64,000 bases of DNA from Hofstenia miamia (taxonomy: Eukaryota > Xenacoelomorpha > Acoela): contig SCFE01000054.1 in the NCBI GenBank assembly GCA_004352715.1, positions 672,064-736,063 on the forward strand. Direction: 5' to 3'. The notes below the pieces were generated by a model. That model did not search any database. It had not been told where the DNA came from and saw nothing but the letters and a program-made list of their open reading frames with translations. Both the position numbers and the translations under genes were made by a program. This document shows positions 1 to 11,853 of the stretch, piece by piece (within the stretch, counting starts at the first letter, position 1; every line of letters starts with the position of its first letter).

Positions 1-555
1 GCCGAGCCGAGCTTGAGCACAGTATTTGATAGACAACGAGCCCAAAACGAGCCTATTTTATGAAAAGTAAATTTATAGTTCTGCTTGTTAATTTGATTAT
101 GGAGATTTTTCTTATTTTTTGCAGTCAGTATGCCTTTCCTGTAATCTTATTTAAGAAATGATTATTAAATAATAGGAAGAGCCATGTAAAAAATTCTGAG
201 AGCACAATATTTTTAAAAAAATACCGAGCTAAAACGAGCCTCATTCAAAGATTTTATGTGGCTAGCCGAGCCGAACTTACACAAAATTTAAACGAGCAGA
301 GCCGAGCCGAGCCGAGCTTGAGCACAGTATTTGATATACAACGAGCCCAAAATGAGCCTATTTTAGGCAAAACAAGTTTATAGTTCTGCTTGTTTATTTG
401 ATTATGGAGATTTTTCTTGTTTTGCAGTCAGCATGCCTTTCCTATAATCTTATTTAAGAAATGATTATTAAATAATAGGAAGAGCCATGTAAAAAATTCT
501 GGTTACACAAAATTTAAACGTGCCGCTTGGAAATATCGGCTCGTTGACAAGTCTG
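1..555. repeat. GCCGA-rich dispersed repeat ending in GACAAGTCTG
   Basis: The segment holds two successive versions of one unit: the string gccgagccgagcttgagcac occurs near 1 and again near 302, each followed by the same AT-rich body. It ends at 546-555 with GACAAGTCTG, the reverse complement of CAGACTTGTC, which begins related copies at 4751, 14943 and 56348. This is best read as the right part of a short non-autonomous DNA element with internal tandem GAGCC/GCCGA motifs; its left end lies outside the window. Confidence 0.6.
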
Positions 556-1490
556 CTATACAGTAAATAGCACTTTACATAAAATTATCTAATTGAAGTA
601 AAAATATATTTTTGATATAAAATAATAGTAATTTAGCGGCAAGCTTAGAAAATGTCAAAATGTTCTAGAGAGAAAATAATGAAACCGTCACCTGAAGTTA
701 TTTCACGAATGACTGTACATGCCGATGACGCCAAGTTTCACCTATAACAGCTTTCATCTACCAAATCACCGCCTTAACAATCATATTGGTGGGATCAATT
801 TCATTCTAATTAGCCTACATTGTATTGCGGTTCTCGGTTTAATTATTTGCAATTGATACTGTCATTAAAGTGACATTTCGAAGAGCTTTCAAAGCCTCTT
901 GTACTTCTATTTAATAACATACCAATTTGTTAAATACCGTACACACTTACAATACAATATTATGTAAGACTTGCTTACAAAATTCTCAGAGAAACTTCTA
1001 GTACACATTTTTAACAACTTCCACCCGAATTTTTGGTTACAACTTATTTATAGGTTAACTTATGGTAGTAAATCATGAACGTTTATGAAATGATTATGTT
1101 TATGCCAGCGCAAGTGTCTAATAAATTGATGGAATAAGTATATTGTCAAAAATTGGTAGATGACAAAGTTTGTTGATCGCCTAGTGCATAGTATCAATAG
1201 TAACAAATTACCAATGTGTGTAGAGTATAATAAATAGATCGTTAAATAGCTAACATAGCATTATAAAATGTTATTCTTCACTACTTTTAGGAAGTGATTG
1301 CTGGGCTTCTGGAATTCTTGAATAAACTAGGTTAGAGCCCTTACCCGTACCATTAAAAATAAGCGCTTAGATTTGTCTGTGCCTGCATCTTAAGGACAAT
1401 GGTGGGCAAGTCACTGTTATTCCGAAGAATTAGGTAACTTCAATTTTCCTAAGCCGCCTCTATCAGAACTTAGGCAATCAAATTCTAAGT
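556..1490. other. no gene seen
   Basis: AT-rich sequence with stops in every frame. I see no recognisable domain or repeat boundary. The last 200 bases may be the decayed upstream part of the retrotransposon ORF2 that is recognisable from about 1540. Confidence 0.5.
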
Positions 1491-3541
1491 CAACGTTTCA
1501 ATTTAGACTGTCTTCTTAAAGAAAATTAGAAACTATTGCAGAAAATTTAGACATTAATAAATCTTCAGGTTTCACTCATTTACCGTACTTTATTATTAAG
1601 AAATTCTTTCATATATTTGGCGAACATCTATCATTTGCATTTAATCAATGTATACGAGGGTCATTAGAAAAGTTCTCTGTATTCCCTTCTAGAGCCTAAA
1701 ATATAAAAAATAAGATATCCAGCGAAATATATATTTTGAAATGACACATGCGCTACTCAAAATATTCGCATTACTTTCAATGCACTTATTCCAACATCTC
1801 GTAGTTAAAAACGAATTTCCGAAGATAATGAAAAAGTCAGACATAACACCTTTGTATAAAAATGGAGATCTCCTCATTGCTAAAAATTATAGGCCAATCT
1901 TAATAACACACCATTTTAGTAAATTATTCGAAAAATTATTCCACATTCAAATCAACCAATACCTTGCATCTGAGTATATCTTATCATCTATCTAAACAAT
2001 ATGGCTTCCTCGCTAAACATAGTACAATTGATGCAATTATTTCAATTACTGAAAAAATATCCTCAAATAAATCTCAAAATAAATCCAGTTGCATAGCACT
2101 TCTAGACTTAAGCAAAGATTTTAATTCAATGAACTTGAAATTTTGGGCATTTAACTTAAAAATTACGGATTTCAACAAAATTTAATTAAGTTACTTATGA
2201 GTTTTTTAGAAAATAGAAAACAGCGGGTTTTAATGAATAATATGAAATCTGATTATATTAACACTGATCGAGGAGTGCCTCAAGCCACAGTACTAGGGAC
2301 AATTTTATTTGCAATATATGTAACAACATGATTAAACATGTAAAACAGTGAAATATGTCAATTTGCTGATGATACTTGCCTCATAAATACAGATAATGAT
2401 GCATTTAGGACCACAAACAATTTTCAAATTGATATTGAAAATCTTTCTAGGTATTTCTCATCCAATCAATCAGTGACGTACCCAAGGGGACATTGTGGAA
2501 TGCCCCCCCCCCGTCAGGTTTCCAAATTTAATTTTGACTGGATAAATCAAAAAAATTTTCTTAAAAAATTGAAAAATTTCAAATCTAGGATCGTGAAATG
2601 CATTTTTTAGGGTCTATTTTCTCAATATTTTCAAAATTTTTCGCGAGGAATAACAATGATGTGCCCCCCTCCCGTCAGAAAATCCTGGTACGCTCCTGCA
2701 ATCAATTAAAAATTAATATTGAAAGAACACGATTTCCCCCAATTCTGTAAAGGAAATAACAAACGAGATCGAATTAATTGTTAACAGTGTTCCAATAAAA
2801 GAAAGTGATCATGTTACATATTTAGGTGTTGATATTGACAAAGACTTAAAATTTGATAAATGTCTCCTAAAAAGTTACAAAAATGGCTTCTGGCGTTAGA
2901 TACTTATACCATCTCCGAAATTCAGGACCAGATTATCACGATCAATTATTGCATGCCTTTTGTTTATCGCAATTACATTATTGTTCATTTTTATTTATAA
3001 ATTTTAATACAAAAAGCCGCTATTTATTATCAAAAACTTTTCATTGGGCATTAAGAACATTAAATGTTGCACGTAAGCATGATCATGTTATGAATACAGA
3101 CGAAAGTATAACATATTATCCCTGCTATGTCAAGTACAATTCCATGCAGCTTCAATTTTATTTAAGTATAAATATGGGCGACAATCAATTTCTTTTCTCG
3201 ATCACATAAGTTTATTTGTAGCAGTATTTCCTATCCTAGCTTTCATCGAGCAGCCTCTAATATTTGGAATGATTTAGATAATGAGACTAGAATAGAAAAA
3301 AATTACAAAAAATTTAGAAAAAAATTAAAATGTGCACTTTTACATCGACAAAATAAAATCGGAGACACAAACATGCTAAACACATTTACTGATTTTTTAC
3401 ACTGAGCTCACCACATACATAAACACACATACAAACACAAATTTATTATTATTATTATATATTTCATACTTAGTTTGTAGATTAATTGTAACTTTTTAGC
3501 AAATATATTGCTTTGACTCTTATTATTATTATTATTATTAT
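1491..3541 (+). pseudogene. CR1/Jockey-type non-LTR reverse transcriptase remnant
   Basis: A decayed ORF2 read in shifting frames. Recognisable reverse-transcriptase blocks in order are INKSSG..LPYFIIKKF near 1555, LYKNGD..AKNYRPI near 1850-1900, KQYGFLAKHSTIDAI near 2000, IALLDLSKDFNS near 2095, DRGVPQATVLGTILF near 2265 and the catalytic FADDT near 2360. After a hAT miniature insertion (2471-2698) the domain resumes as NQLKINIE, and a C-terminal block RYLYHLRNS..HDQLLHAFCLSQLHYC is open at 2883-3209. An ATT/TTA microsatellite at about 3445-3541 looks like the 3' tail typical of CR1/L2 elements. Several frameshifts and stops mean it is not functional. The family assignment is from motif order only; Jockey, CR1 and L2 are not separated. 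Confidence 0.8.
2471..2698. mobile_element. hAT-type miniature element (MITE) inside the RT remnant
   Basis: A 228-bp insertion flanked by a perfect 8-bp target duplication CAATCAAT (2463-2470 and 2699-2706). The ends are imperfect inverted repeats, CAGTGACGTACC at the left and CAGGAGCGTACC read inward from the right. Inside, C-rich tracts followed by CGTCAG sit near both ends. An 8-bp duplication and CAGnG..CGTACC termini are hallmarks of hAT elements. There is no coding capacity. Confidence 0.85.
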
Positions 3542-3612
3542 TCAGCTCGTTATGCTTGAAATCTTCATCAAAATATATTCTGTTCATTAATAAAAAGCAC
3601 TTTACAGTTTAA

Positions 3613-3954
3613 CCCTAATCCTCAGAACTTCCTTGTATGTACGTTAGTTTCACAAAGGGGGGGGTAAAAATACCCCTAGCTTCATTTTTGATGTAGTACT
3701 GCTATTGTCTTGAATTTTGGCACAAATGTACATGGGATACAAAGTTTGAAAAAATTTCAAAAAAAAACATTTTTATTCAAACATTTTGCTGACGTCAGCA
3801 TTTTGTGCAAAAATTTAGTAAAAATGCTAAGAGATGTCTTACGTCCAAACTTTTTTGTTTTTGTCTAGTAATTTTTATATTTTTACACTAAAATAAATAA
3901 TTTCTTGACAATTATGAAAAGTTATTAATAAAAATGCACATGTGAAGAATAGGG
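3613..3954. mobile_element. possible TTAA-target miniature element
   Basis: A 342-bp segment bounded by TTAA on both sides (3609-3612, 3955-3958), with short inverted ends CCCTAATC and CCCTATTC. This geometry fits a piggyBac-type non-autonomous element, but the terminal match is only 5-6 bases, so chance is possible in such AT-rich DNA. Confidence 0.35.
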
Positions 3955-3958
3955 TTAA

Positions 3959-4701
3959 GATATAATAAAACTTTGTTTATAAACAATTATTAATATGTCA
4001 GTCCTATTTGCATTTTAGGTACACTTCTTTTTATAAAATCGTTGAAAACGTGATGGCGTCATATCGTTTACCCCATTTTGTTGTACAGATATTAGACGCC
4101 TTATTTTAAGCATTGATTTGTTAAATTTATAAATGTGATTTATTAAATATATCGTTTTACTGATTCACTTCTGAAATTCTTTTTTCTGCCTGATTAGCCT
4201 TTTTTAATCGAGTGAAAATAGTGCTACTAGCTGCATCAGCACACCAAAATTTCGGTAATAAAGCAGTCAATAAATACATTGTCAATTGTTTCTATCTGTT
4301 TTTGAACATTAAAATGCCAAAAACCTACAGGGATTTATAAACGAACTGATTATAGAATAGAATCCGGAATGATTTTCAAATTCTTGGGAATCGCAATCCC
4401 GGGGTTGCCATCCCACTGTATAATTAACCAGTTACAACCATTTTCAATGCGGTTTAATTTTAACTCAAAAGCAAATTGAATTTGGTGAGACCAGGTCAGG
4501 TCAGAGCACTTTTGTATGTAATTTATTGAAAATGTTCACCTAGCTATCATAAAATGAATTGCGTATCTTATATAAAAATTTATAATTACAGATAACAACA
4601 TGTGAGACTATGTGTCATAATTACATTCCTGTTTTGAGATCGCCTAATAAGCAAGTATTTTGCTTTGCTTTATTTCATACAATGATTCGATTCAATAACT
4701 A
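3959..4701. other. no gene seen
   Basis: AT-rich DNA with no open frame of interest and no repeat that I recognise. Confidence 0.5.
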
Positions 4702-4750
4702 CATATATATATATATATATATATACATGTATATATATATATATATATAT
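4702..4750. repeat. TA microsatellite
   Basis: (TA)n interrupted once by CATG, directly abutting the CAGACTTGTC element that starts at 4751. Confidence 0.95.
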
Positions 4751-4949
4751 CAGACTTGTCTATTTTAGGCAAAGCAAGTTTATAGTTCTGCGTGTTAATT
4801 TGATTATGGAGAATTTTCTTATTTTTTGCAGTCAATATGCCTTTCCTATAATTTTATTTAAGAAATTTTTATTTAATAATAGGAAGAGCTATGTAAAAAA
4901 TTCTTTGAGCACAATATTTTTAAAAAAATACCAAGTTAAAACGAGCCTT
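4751..4949. repeat. CAGACTTGTC-family miniature element, partial
   Basis: It starts with CAGACTTGTC and shares the body of the repeat at 1-555 (for example gttaatttgattatggaga and the aataataggaagagc segment). It is cut at a single N (4950), beyond which only TA microsatellite (4951-4971) is present. Confidence 0.65.
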
Positions 4950-5249
4950 NATATATATATATATATATATAAAGAGGTATTAGAAAGATTTATCTACCCA
5001 AAATATTAATATTAACATTCTTCAAGATGTAGCATAAAGAATTCTATTTATCAAATAAGCATTCAAGAACATCTTAATTTGGGTTTCTAAAGTTATATTA
5101 AGTTGTAGTAAACCTAATAGTTATATTAAGAGGTATAATTTAGTGTTTCTACCCTTTTCTGTATGGATTTAATTCGCTTTGGTTCTTTTGCGTCATCTCC
5201 CACACAAATAACTGCAAAAATATGTTAGTTTATCAATAAATAATTGTAG

Positions 5250-5352
5250 TCCTAACCCTAACCCCAACTTTTACACTAACCAAAACCATAATCCTAACTC
5301 TAAACTAAGATAACCCACACCTTAGTCCTAACCCTAACCTAAACTATACCCC
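5250..5352. repeat. degenerate interstitial telomere-like repeat
   Basis: Clusters of CCTAACCCTAACC with variants (CCTAACTC, CTAACC) over about 100 bases. CCCTAA is the metazoan telomere unit; the copies here are degenerate and internal. The flanking bases from about 4975 to 5849 contain no gene that I can see. Confidence 0.55.
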
Positions 5353-5849
5353 AAACATTATGTGGAAGGAATATGCAAATTTATTATTAATATCAATAAA
5401 TTTCAACATGAATTTTAAAATAATTATAATATACTACTTTTAATAGGGCCGTTTACACGAGGTTGATGATCTGGTAAATCGAATGATGAGCTAGGTGCAT
5501 TAAAGGCGTCTAAACGAGCTCCGTTTTAGTAGCGCATTATCTAGATTTATTTGCTCTTCCAAAGTTGAATTCACTCCTTTGCATCAAGCCGTATTAGTGA
5601 TAGATAAACAATTTATAAATATATATATATATATAAAATTGTGTTTTTGAAGGATACGTGGTTTTTCAGTTGGTTTTCACATCTGAACAGGGGAAGAATA
5701 GATCCTGGAAAGTGAAGAACAATCTGATTAAATGAAGAACTATCTGTGAAATATGGAAAAGGAAGAATTTACTGGGATTAGGTTTAGGGTTATGCCTAAA
5801 TATATTGTAGAATGTTCACTCATCAGGACACTTCATTTCTAACCAAATA

Positions 5850-7188
5850 CAGGGTGTTTCAGAATTAATAACCTCTCTTTGAGATATAACAAATCACTGA
5901 TAACAAAAATCTATTAAAAGTCAAAATATATTCATTAAATCTATGGTCACTGATAAGTCAAAATATATTGATTAAATATTTTTAAACAAATTCATTTTGA
6001 CTGCAATATTAATTCTGATTTATCAATAAAGTCACATGATGAATTACACAAATGAACAGAAAGTTTATGCTATTTCATGGGCTGTAACTTCTGGAAATTT
6101 GAAAGAAGCTGCTCGACATTATAAGCAGAAATATGACACTCCAGTTCCTGATACTCAACAAATTAAACGTTGGAAAGAAAAATTAATTGAAAAAGGTTCG
6201 TTAAACAAAAACAGGTCAGGTCAAGTTGTTCGAACTTCCGCTAGTGGTGATGATACCATTGAAAAAATTAAAAAAATAATCGCAGACCAACCAGGAACAT
6301 CACAAAGAAAATTGTCTAGTCAATTAAATGTATCTGTATCCAGTATCAATAGAGCGATTAAAAAAAGTCACATCAAAAAATGGAAACCTCAAAAGAAACA
6401 GGAACTGAAGCCACAAGATTTTGAAGCACGATTAAATTTTTGCCATTTCGTTTTAACTCAAGTTGAAAATAATCCTAACTTTACTCATCGCATTATTTTT
6501 TCAGATGAAGCTAATTTTCATGTCAATGATCATGTGAAATTGCATAATGCATTCTTTTATGGGGAAGAGAATCCTACTATCATTATTCCCAAGAAGGTTA
6601 ATTCTCCTTCCATTGGTGTTTTTGCAGCATGTGGTCATGGTGGCTTAGTTTGTTTTCGAACGTATCGCCATTCAGTTAATAGTGAATTTTTCCTTACTAT
6701 TCTTCAGGAAGATGTCTGGCCATATTTCCGCCATAGAAGAAACTTGATATTTCAACTTGATGGAGCTCCAGCTCATTTTGGAACACCTGTCAGAGATTAT
6801 TTAAATGACAAATTTAATAACCGCTGGATTAGTAGAGGGGGCTCTTTGGCACATTACCCAGCAAAATCACCTGATTTGACAATCTGTGATTATTTCTTAT
6901 GGGGGTACCTACGGGAAAAAGTTTATTTTTACACCATTCAGGATATTGATGACCTAGAAGAAAAAATTCGCCATGAAATCCAATCCATTCCCGTGCAAAT
7001 GTTCCAAAATAGTGTAGATAATTTTGCTGATCGTTGTTTACCATGTATTAACTCAAATGGTGGTTATGTTGAATAAATATGTTTTTTATTATGTAGAAAA
7101 TAGAATTTTGTATTCTTGTCGATTTATTGCTTCAGTTTGCGGGAAATTTTCATAGTCAAAGAGGGGTTATTAATTCTGAAACACCCTG
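5850..7188 (+). mobile_element. Tc1/mariner-superfamily transposon, structurally complete
   Basis: A 1,339-bp element flanked by the dinucleotide TA on both sides (5848-5849, 7189-7190). The terminal inverted repeats are 33 bp (5850-5882 and 7156-7188), beginning CAGGGTGTTTCAGAATTAAT, and differ at a single base. One uninterrupted transposase ORF fills the interior. Nearly identical ends, an open ORF and an intact target duplication mark it as a young insertion. Confidence 0.95.
6036..7076 (+). CDS. mariner-type transposase (DDE/D, IS630-Tc1-mariner superfamily)
   Basis: 346 residues, start ATG at 6036, one open frame. It would bind the element's inverted repeats and cut and paste at TA. Residues 1-55 form the first helix-turn-helix (EQKVYAISWAV..KEAARHY), and 70-120 a second one (PGTSQRKLSSQLNVSVSSINRAIKK). 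The catalytic core is visible: first Asp in FSDEANF (D157), second in QLDGAPAH (D242), third in the SPDLTICDYFLWGYL block (D285 if TICDY aligns with the Tc1 NPIE position, spacing 42; D280 gives 37). Length and architecture are normal for the superfamily, and none of the key residues is missing. It belongs to the group with WISRGG and FLWGYLREKVY motifs that is common in arthropod genomes; I do not assign a subfamily. Probably functional, judged from sequence only. Confidence 0.93.
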   Translation: MMNYTNEQKVYAISWAVTSGNLKEAARHYKQKYDTPVPDTQQIKRWKEKLIEKGSLNKNRSGQVVRTSASGDDTIEKIKKIIADQPGTSQRKLSSQLNVSVSSINRAIKKSHIKKWKPQKKQELKPQDFEARLNFCHFVLTQVENNPNFTHRIIFSDEANFHVNDHVKLHNAFFYGEENPTIIIPKKVNSPSIGVFAACGHGGLVCFRTYRHSVNSEFFLTILQEDVWPYFRHRRNLIFQLDGAPAHFGTPVRDYLNDKFNNRWISRGGSLAHYPAKSPDLTICDYFLWGYLREKVYFYTIQDIDDLEEKIRHEIQSIPVQMFQNSVDNFADRCLPCINSNGGYVE

Positions 7189-7190
7189 TA

Positions 7191-7790
7191 TAAAACATAG
7201 AAGAGTAATAAATTGTAGTTTGCTTTATATCTACACTTTAGTGAGATAATTTGGAACCAATTGTGTACTCCAGTAAACAACCCAAGAAGAAAGATCATGG
7301 CAATTCTTCCAATAGTTGAATGGCCTCTAGCTGAAGCAGAACTAAAGAAAACCTAATTCCTATGCTCATCTCATTGAAAGTTGAAAGGCTACACTGGCTT
7401 GTTATTGCATATGCAAATAGAACTTTACTCCCCTAAGCCCTATATCATCCCTTAAGGTACAGTTACAGTGTTGGTTTGCTTTAAACAAGCTGATCACTTT
7501 TCTGCAGCTTACCCTTTCAATCACAAGCATGTAGCTCATTTATTCAGCTAAATTAACATAAGAGCACCATTGTAGCTAAAAGTCCCAGTGAAAATCAAAA
7601 TAATATTGACAGTTTCATAGGCTAAATTATATTAGTGAACAAAAAAATTAAATTTTTAGTGTATGGATAATTGAATTCCAGGTAACTGGCATTTGAGTAA
7701 TCAACAATGCACTGCATATCTATCAGAATTATTCCTGATTAATGTGTGGGTACTTCCCTCAGACACATTACAGGCACTTGCATTTATCAA
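7191..7790. other. no gene seen; possibly upstream part of LTR element A
   Basis: No open frame and no clear repeat boundary. It directly precedes the gag remnant and may be decayed sequence of that element. Confidence 0.4.
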
Positions 7791-8330
7791 TAAATGCTGT
7801 GTATTGATCCCTTATAATTTTGGATCATTATGTCTCCTTCCATGATCTCATCACATTGTAGCTCAACCATTCTCCATATAAAGCATCAGTATAAGATATT
7901 GCTCTGCAATCTCTTATTTAAGAAAGGCAATGATGTCTGTACTTACATTACGCAAGGAGAAAGACTGTTTCACTTGAGTAAACTAACACCTGAATACTCA
8001 AAGCATGATCTTTTCTAGTACATCTGTTGGGGCTTTCCGCCCAATATCTGCAGCCATCTCGAATTAAAGTGTGACCTTGAAGATGAGCTTAACCTGATCA
8101 TCTGAAAAGCCATCAACATTGTTTACATGCTTCATACCACCACTTGCATTGACAAAGATGCTGGAGAACTTCAAACAGATCACTTGACAAAGAAACCTCC
8201 TGCCTTACTGAGTGCCACTGCTCCAAAGCCAAAAACCGAACTTGAGCAAACTCATTGCTACCACTGTGGTCAGAAAGGCCACACCAAACCTTAATGCCGT
8301 GCTGTGATTCGCCAAGTTGCAAATGACGAT
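7791..8330 (+). pseudogene. gag remnant of Ty3-like LTR element, copy A
   Basis: In one plus frame, ILHIKHQYKILL at about 7870 is followed by TYITQGERLFHLSKLTPEYSKHDLF, and both match the gag remnant of copy D (minus strand, about 36.4 kb: LHIRYQYKILLGE, STYMTQ, KYLKHDLF). Near 8257-8300 there is a retroviral zinc knuckle C-x2-C-x4-H-x4-C (CYHCGQKGH), but a TAA stop occupies the last position before the final Cys. Gag would form the virus-like particle and bind RNA. Several stops make it non-functional. The pol gene is absent: the sequence jumps at about 8480 to material that lies downstream of integrase in copy C. Confidence 0.75.
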
Positions 8331-8849
8331 GGCTTTGTCATCAACGAACCAGAGACCAACTAGTGTTCTCCTGATCTGCCCATTGATTCTGTCAGTCTGT
8401 TAAACTAGCTGGAGCACTGGCTCCTATAAAACGTGTGCACAATGTTTGGTTATCACCTCACTACTGCGTACTAATGTCATCCCCATGGATATAAATGAAA
8501 CTCTAGCTAATGTCACTAGACGACCTCACTGAGGTCAAAAATGATAGTAACCTTGGTAATAGTAGCAACATTACTGCTACTTGTATTTTGCCTAGACATA
8601 GAGTTAAAGACCAAGAGTATTTAGATCATTTAAATATCCAAAATTGGGAACTTAATTTAATCTCTATGTTTAATAACCAAGCTAAATAGATGAAATTAAC
8701 CAAGAATTAACTGCCCATCAGATGACGTGTGTGATGATGACTTAACCCGAGAGATGAAGTGAGGAGATGAGAAGCATCCCCACGCCCAGCAGATGAAGGC
8801 ACCTCACGGAAAGGAGGGAGATCACAAGCTGAGGACTCTGATAGCAGAC

Positions 8850-8975
8850 CACGCCACTACTTGGGGAGACAACACTTTTCTTGGGAGCATGATTCCTGCC
8901 ACTACTTGGGGAGACAACACTCTCTTCGGAGCAGACCTCAGATGACTATGCAGGGAGACAACACTCTCTGCAGGA
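8850..8975 (+). repeat. triple GGAGACAACnCTCTn repeat (copy A)
   Basis: Three imperfect tandem units of about 45 bases, each containing GGGAGACAACACTCT or close to it, a short inverted repeat (GAGA..TCTC) able to form a hairpin. The same arrangement occurs at the same relative position in copy C (30,663-30,770), and one unit remains in copy B (about 27,490-27,510, reversed). Confidence 0.6.
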
Positions 8976-9007
8976 ACCCAAGTAGTCAAGTAAGTTAAGA
9001 GTGCCTT

Positions 9008-9960
9008 TTGCTAGTGTTAGTGCTATTAATACCCAACCGTCCCATAGTGATTCAAAAACCCCCTCTAGTCCTGGTCCTTCATCACATGCTTCTACTAGTG
9101 TATGCTCAAAGAAGACAGAAGAAAGGGTGCAAGAAAGTATCAGCCCACCTCTCTGACAAAATCAATTACATGTCCACTGTGGCTGAGATCACAATAGCTA
9201 TGCAGACCAAGGAGTATAAGGAAACACAGGATACCCTACTAGAAAGCGGAAATCCTGAGCGCGTTTATATTGATGGGAAGATAACTATTAAAGACATTTT
9301 TCAGAAAGGGCAGCCTATATTGACCCAACTACAGAAAATTCACAGCAAAATCACAACTTTAGATCCATGCGTCCTCATTCCGTTCCAAGCATCAGGCGAT
9401 ATAATGTGGACCAGTGATGTAGAAACCCCAATGTGATTTTATGATGTTACTAATGGATCAAAATTATCACAATGCTACAAGCTGAAATAACTGACCTGGA
9501 AGCAATGACACTCCAACAAGTCAACGAGTATTGTTCACTCTTCATGGATCACACTACTTGAATGGGATCACTGCAAGAAGTGTTCACACACTTCTACCCC
9601 AATACCCAGATCAGCGCAGAAGATGCCCACACTTCTGACACTGATGTGCTCATGACGCTCATGATCATTCTGAAAGGACTCTGGTTATACGAGCATTTCT
9701 ACGACACTTTTACAAGAAGACTCAACAACTTGCAAAGAAACTACCCCATTAGTTCCAGCCTGCATGAACTCGAATTTTTCTGTCTCTGAAACAAAGCCAT
9801 TGCACAGAGAGAAACCTTAATGCAGAGTGCTAGGCGACCCAGATACGCCAAAGTCTCATCCTGGGATGATGTTCTGGCAGCAGAAATGGTGGAGGAAACA
9901 CAGAAGCTATTGTCAGGTCCCACTGTCCAACTCCTACCACAAACTTAACTGTGCAATGGT
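9008..9960 (+). pseudogene. third ORF (ORF3) of Ty3-like element, copy A, internally deleted
   Basis: Open at 9008-9436, with a further open piece at 9562-9789 in another frame. Shared blocks with copy C ORF3 are KVSAHLxxxINYxSTxA, KEYKETxDxLLExGNPE, IKDIFQKG, then MTLQQVNxYCSLF, ISAEDAHTSDT and SSWDDVLAxEM. About 800 codons present in copy C are missing here between the N-terminal leader and the KVSAHL block. I know no function for this ORF. It ends just before the purine-rich tract and TGTAGAGTCACT that begin the LTR-like tail. Confidence 0.65.
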
Positions 9961-9966
9961 GGAGCA

Positions 9967-11341
9967 TGTAGAGTCACTAGGGGCACCTATTTTAACTGAT
10001 TTTATTACCTTTGATTATTTGACATTCTAATTTAGTGTTACGTCATAATGACGTAGTGATTGTTGCTATCAATTTATCTGTATCAATTTATCCTATTTTT
10101 GAGTGCAGTTATTCAATCAATTTATTATTGCCCCCTTGATTTAATCTGACGTGTTATTGCTCATTTAATTTTGCAAGGGAACTCATGTAAAGTTTGTAAA
10201 CATGTACCAGGTAATGATTAGAAAGATTATTATAAATACATGAGAAATAAAATTTATACTCACTTTGACATCCTATGCTTTTGAATTTTATTACTTTAGT
10301 AACCCCTTCTAGATTCTTCATGGATTTTAGTTTTATAAATTTTGATTGAGATCTGGCGACAATTCGGGAGGCACTGCCCTGTGTTCGGGGTGACAACTAG
10401 CTCCTTAACAGATGGCAGCCAAATCATGGTTGCTTTAAGTTACTGCTATGTATATGTGTAGGAAATAACAACTTTTACTTCGATCTTTTAATTTCATACA
10501 TGCACTTAAAACATCACACTGCAAATATATTATGCCATTGGCGAACGTGAATGTATAGTAACTACATGCCTTTTGTTTTATTTTTTACATGAGCTGAGAT
10601 AACAGAACTCTGAGCTAAATTGTTTATTTGAGCTAGAAATTAATACTTGAGACACACAATTAGCACCTTGGTGAGTAAGGATGGATTCATGGATATGGCT
10701 TTGGCGTGATGCTGTGTGAATTGGTCGCTGCAGGAAATCTATTCTTGGTGGATAGTTTCTTTTTTTCTTTGGGTGAATCAGTGAACCACCAATGTTCTCT
10801 TTTTTGCTAGAATGTGGGTTGCTCTCTGCAATGGTAGCCTTTGCAACATTCGTTAACCTTTGAATTTCTCAGTACCACTGGAGTAGCCAGAGCACACCTG
10901 CGATTCTACAATAACTTAATATTTGCTACGGCTTTACCATAATTTTAGTCTTCAATTAATCTGGATTAGAGAGCATTGATGGCAAAGAATAAAAAAATAT
11001 GAGCAAATAATTGTTTTCAGATTAAACCAATTCATTATTACTACATAATATAAACATAATTACGTAAATATTTGCAAAATAGTGAGATATCCGGATTAAA
11101 CAATGTCTGGATTGAGCAACGTTTTTCATAATAGCATGAAAATAACATTTCTATATATAATTATTATAAAAAACACACAAGCGAGAAATAAATGAAAAAA
11201 AAATTTTTTATATTTTTTTGAAAAAGTGTACACAGAGCAAGATATAAATATAATGTGTACACAGAATGAGTTTTTAGCAATGTTTATACAGAGAGTGAAA
11301 TATAAATATTGAAAGTGTATATATATTATATATATATATAC

Positions 11342-11372
<31 letters not shown>

Positions 11373-11720
11373 CTGTTATTTGAGTTGTTTTGATATATTT
11401 GTAATTGTTCTAATATTTATATTAATAATTAGAACTAGTGTAGTATTCAATTTTCCTCTCAATATAAATTCAATGTTGTTTAAATTAAACATTTGAATTT
11501 TGAGAGGGATTTGAATTGTAAACAGGTAAAGAGAACAATTAAAATCAATTTAGTTTAGCTTTGTGCTAATGTTATTCTCTTTTGATTGGTAGTTTTAAGT
11601 ATATTACTTGCTATGATTTTAATCAGATAGGCTTTGACAATAATTTGGGAATTTTGAAATGAGTTGTGACTAATAGCTTCTTTATTTAGTCACCCTGAAT
11701 TGTGGTCATATTAAGTTAGG
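9967..11720 (+). repeat. LTR-like 3' tail of Ty3-like element, copy A
   Basis: Starts TGTAGAGTCACT after a purine-rich stretch and matches the tail of copy C (33,976-35,385) in patches: TTTGCAAGGGAA, the gatctggc..gggagg..ctgt block, the acatgagctgagataac block, and the rttgtgactaatagcttctt..gtggtcayatta block at 11,660-11,715. The true 3' end of the LTR is not resolved, because homology among the copies continues past the first plausible CA. A TA microsatellite lies inside (11,320-11,371). Confidence 0.5.
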
Positions 11721-11816
11721 TATATATATATATATATATATATATATNTTTGATTTTCAGAATTTTAAATAAGCATTCAGATTGTGGTGTGGATCAAAAT
11801 TGTCTCCCAAAGACAA

Positions 11817-11850
<34 letters not shown>
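11721..11850. repeat. TA microsatellites around a single-N join
   Basis: (TA)n at 11,721-11,747, a single N at 11,748, and (TA)n at 11,819-11,850. Short unique sequence lies between them. Confidence 0.85.

Positions 11851-11851
<1 letters not shown>

Positions 11852-11853
<2 letters not shown>

Noticed and set aside
1689-1877. Minus-strand ORF over the reverse-transcriptase remnant
   Set aside because: It is an antisense shadow of the RT reading frame.
5237-5265. A true telomere
   Set aside because: The repeat is degenerate, short and internal, with unique sequence on both sides.
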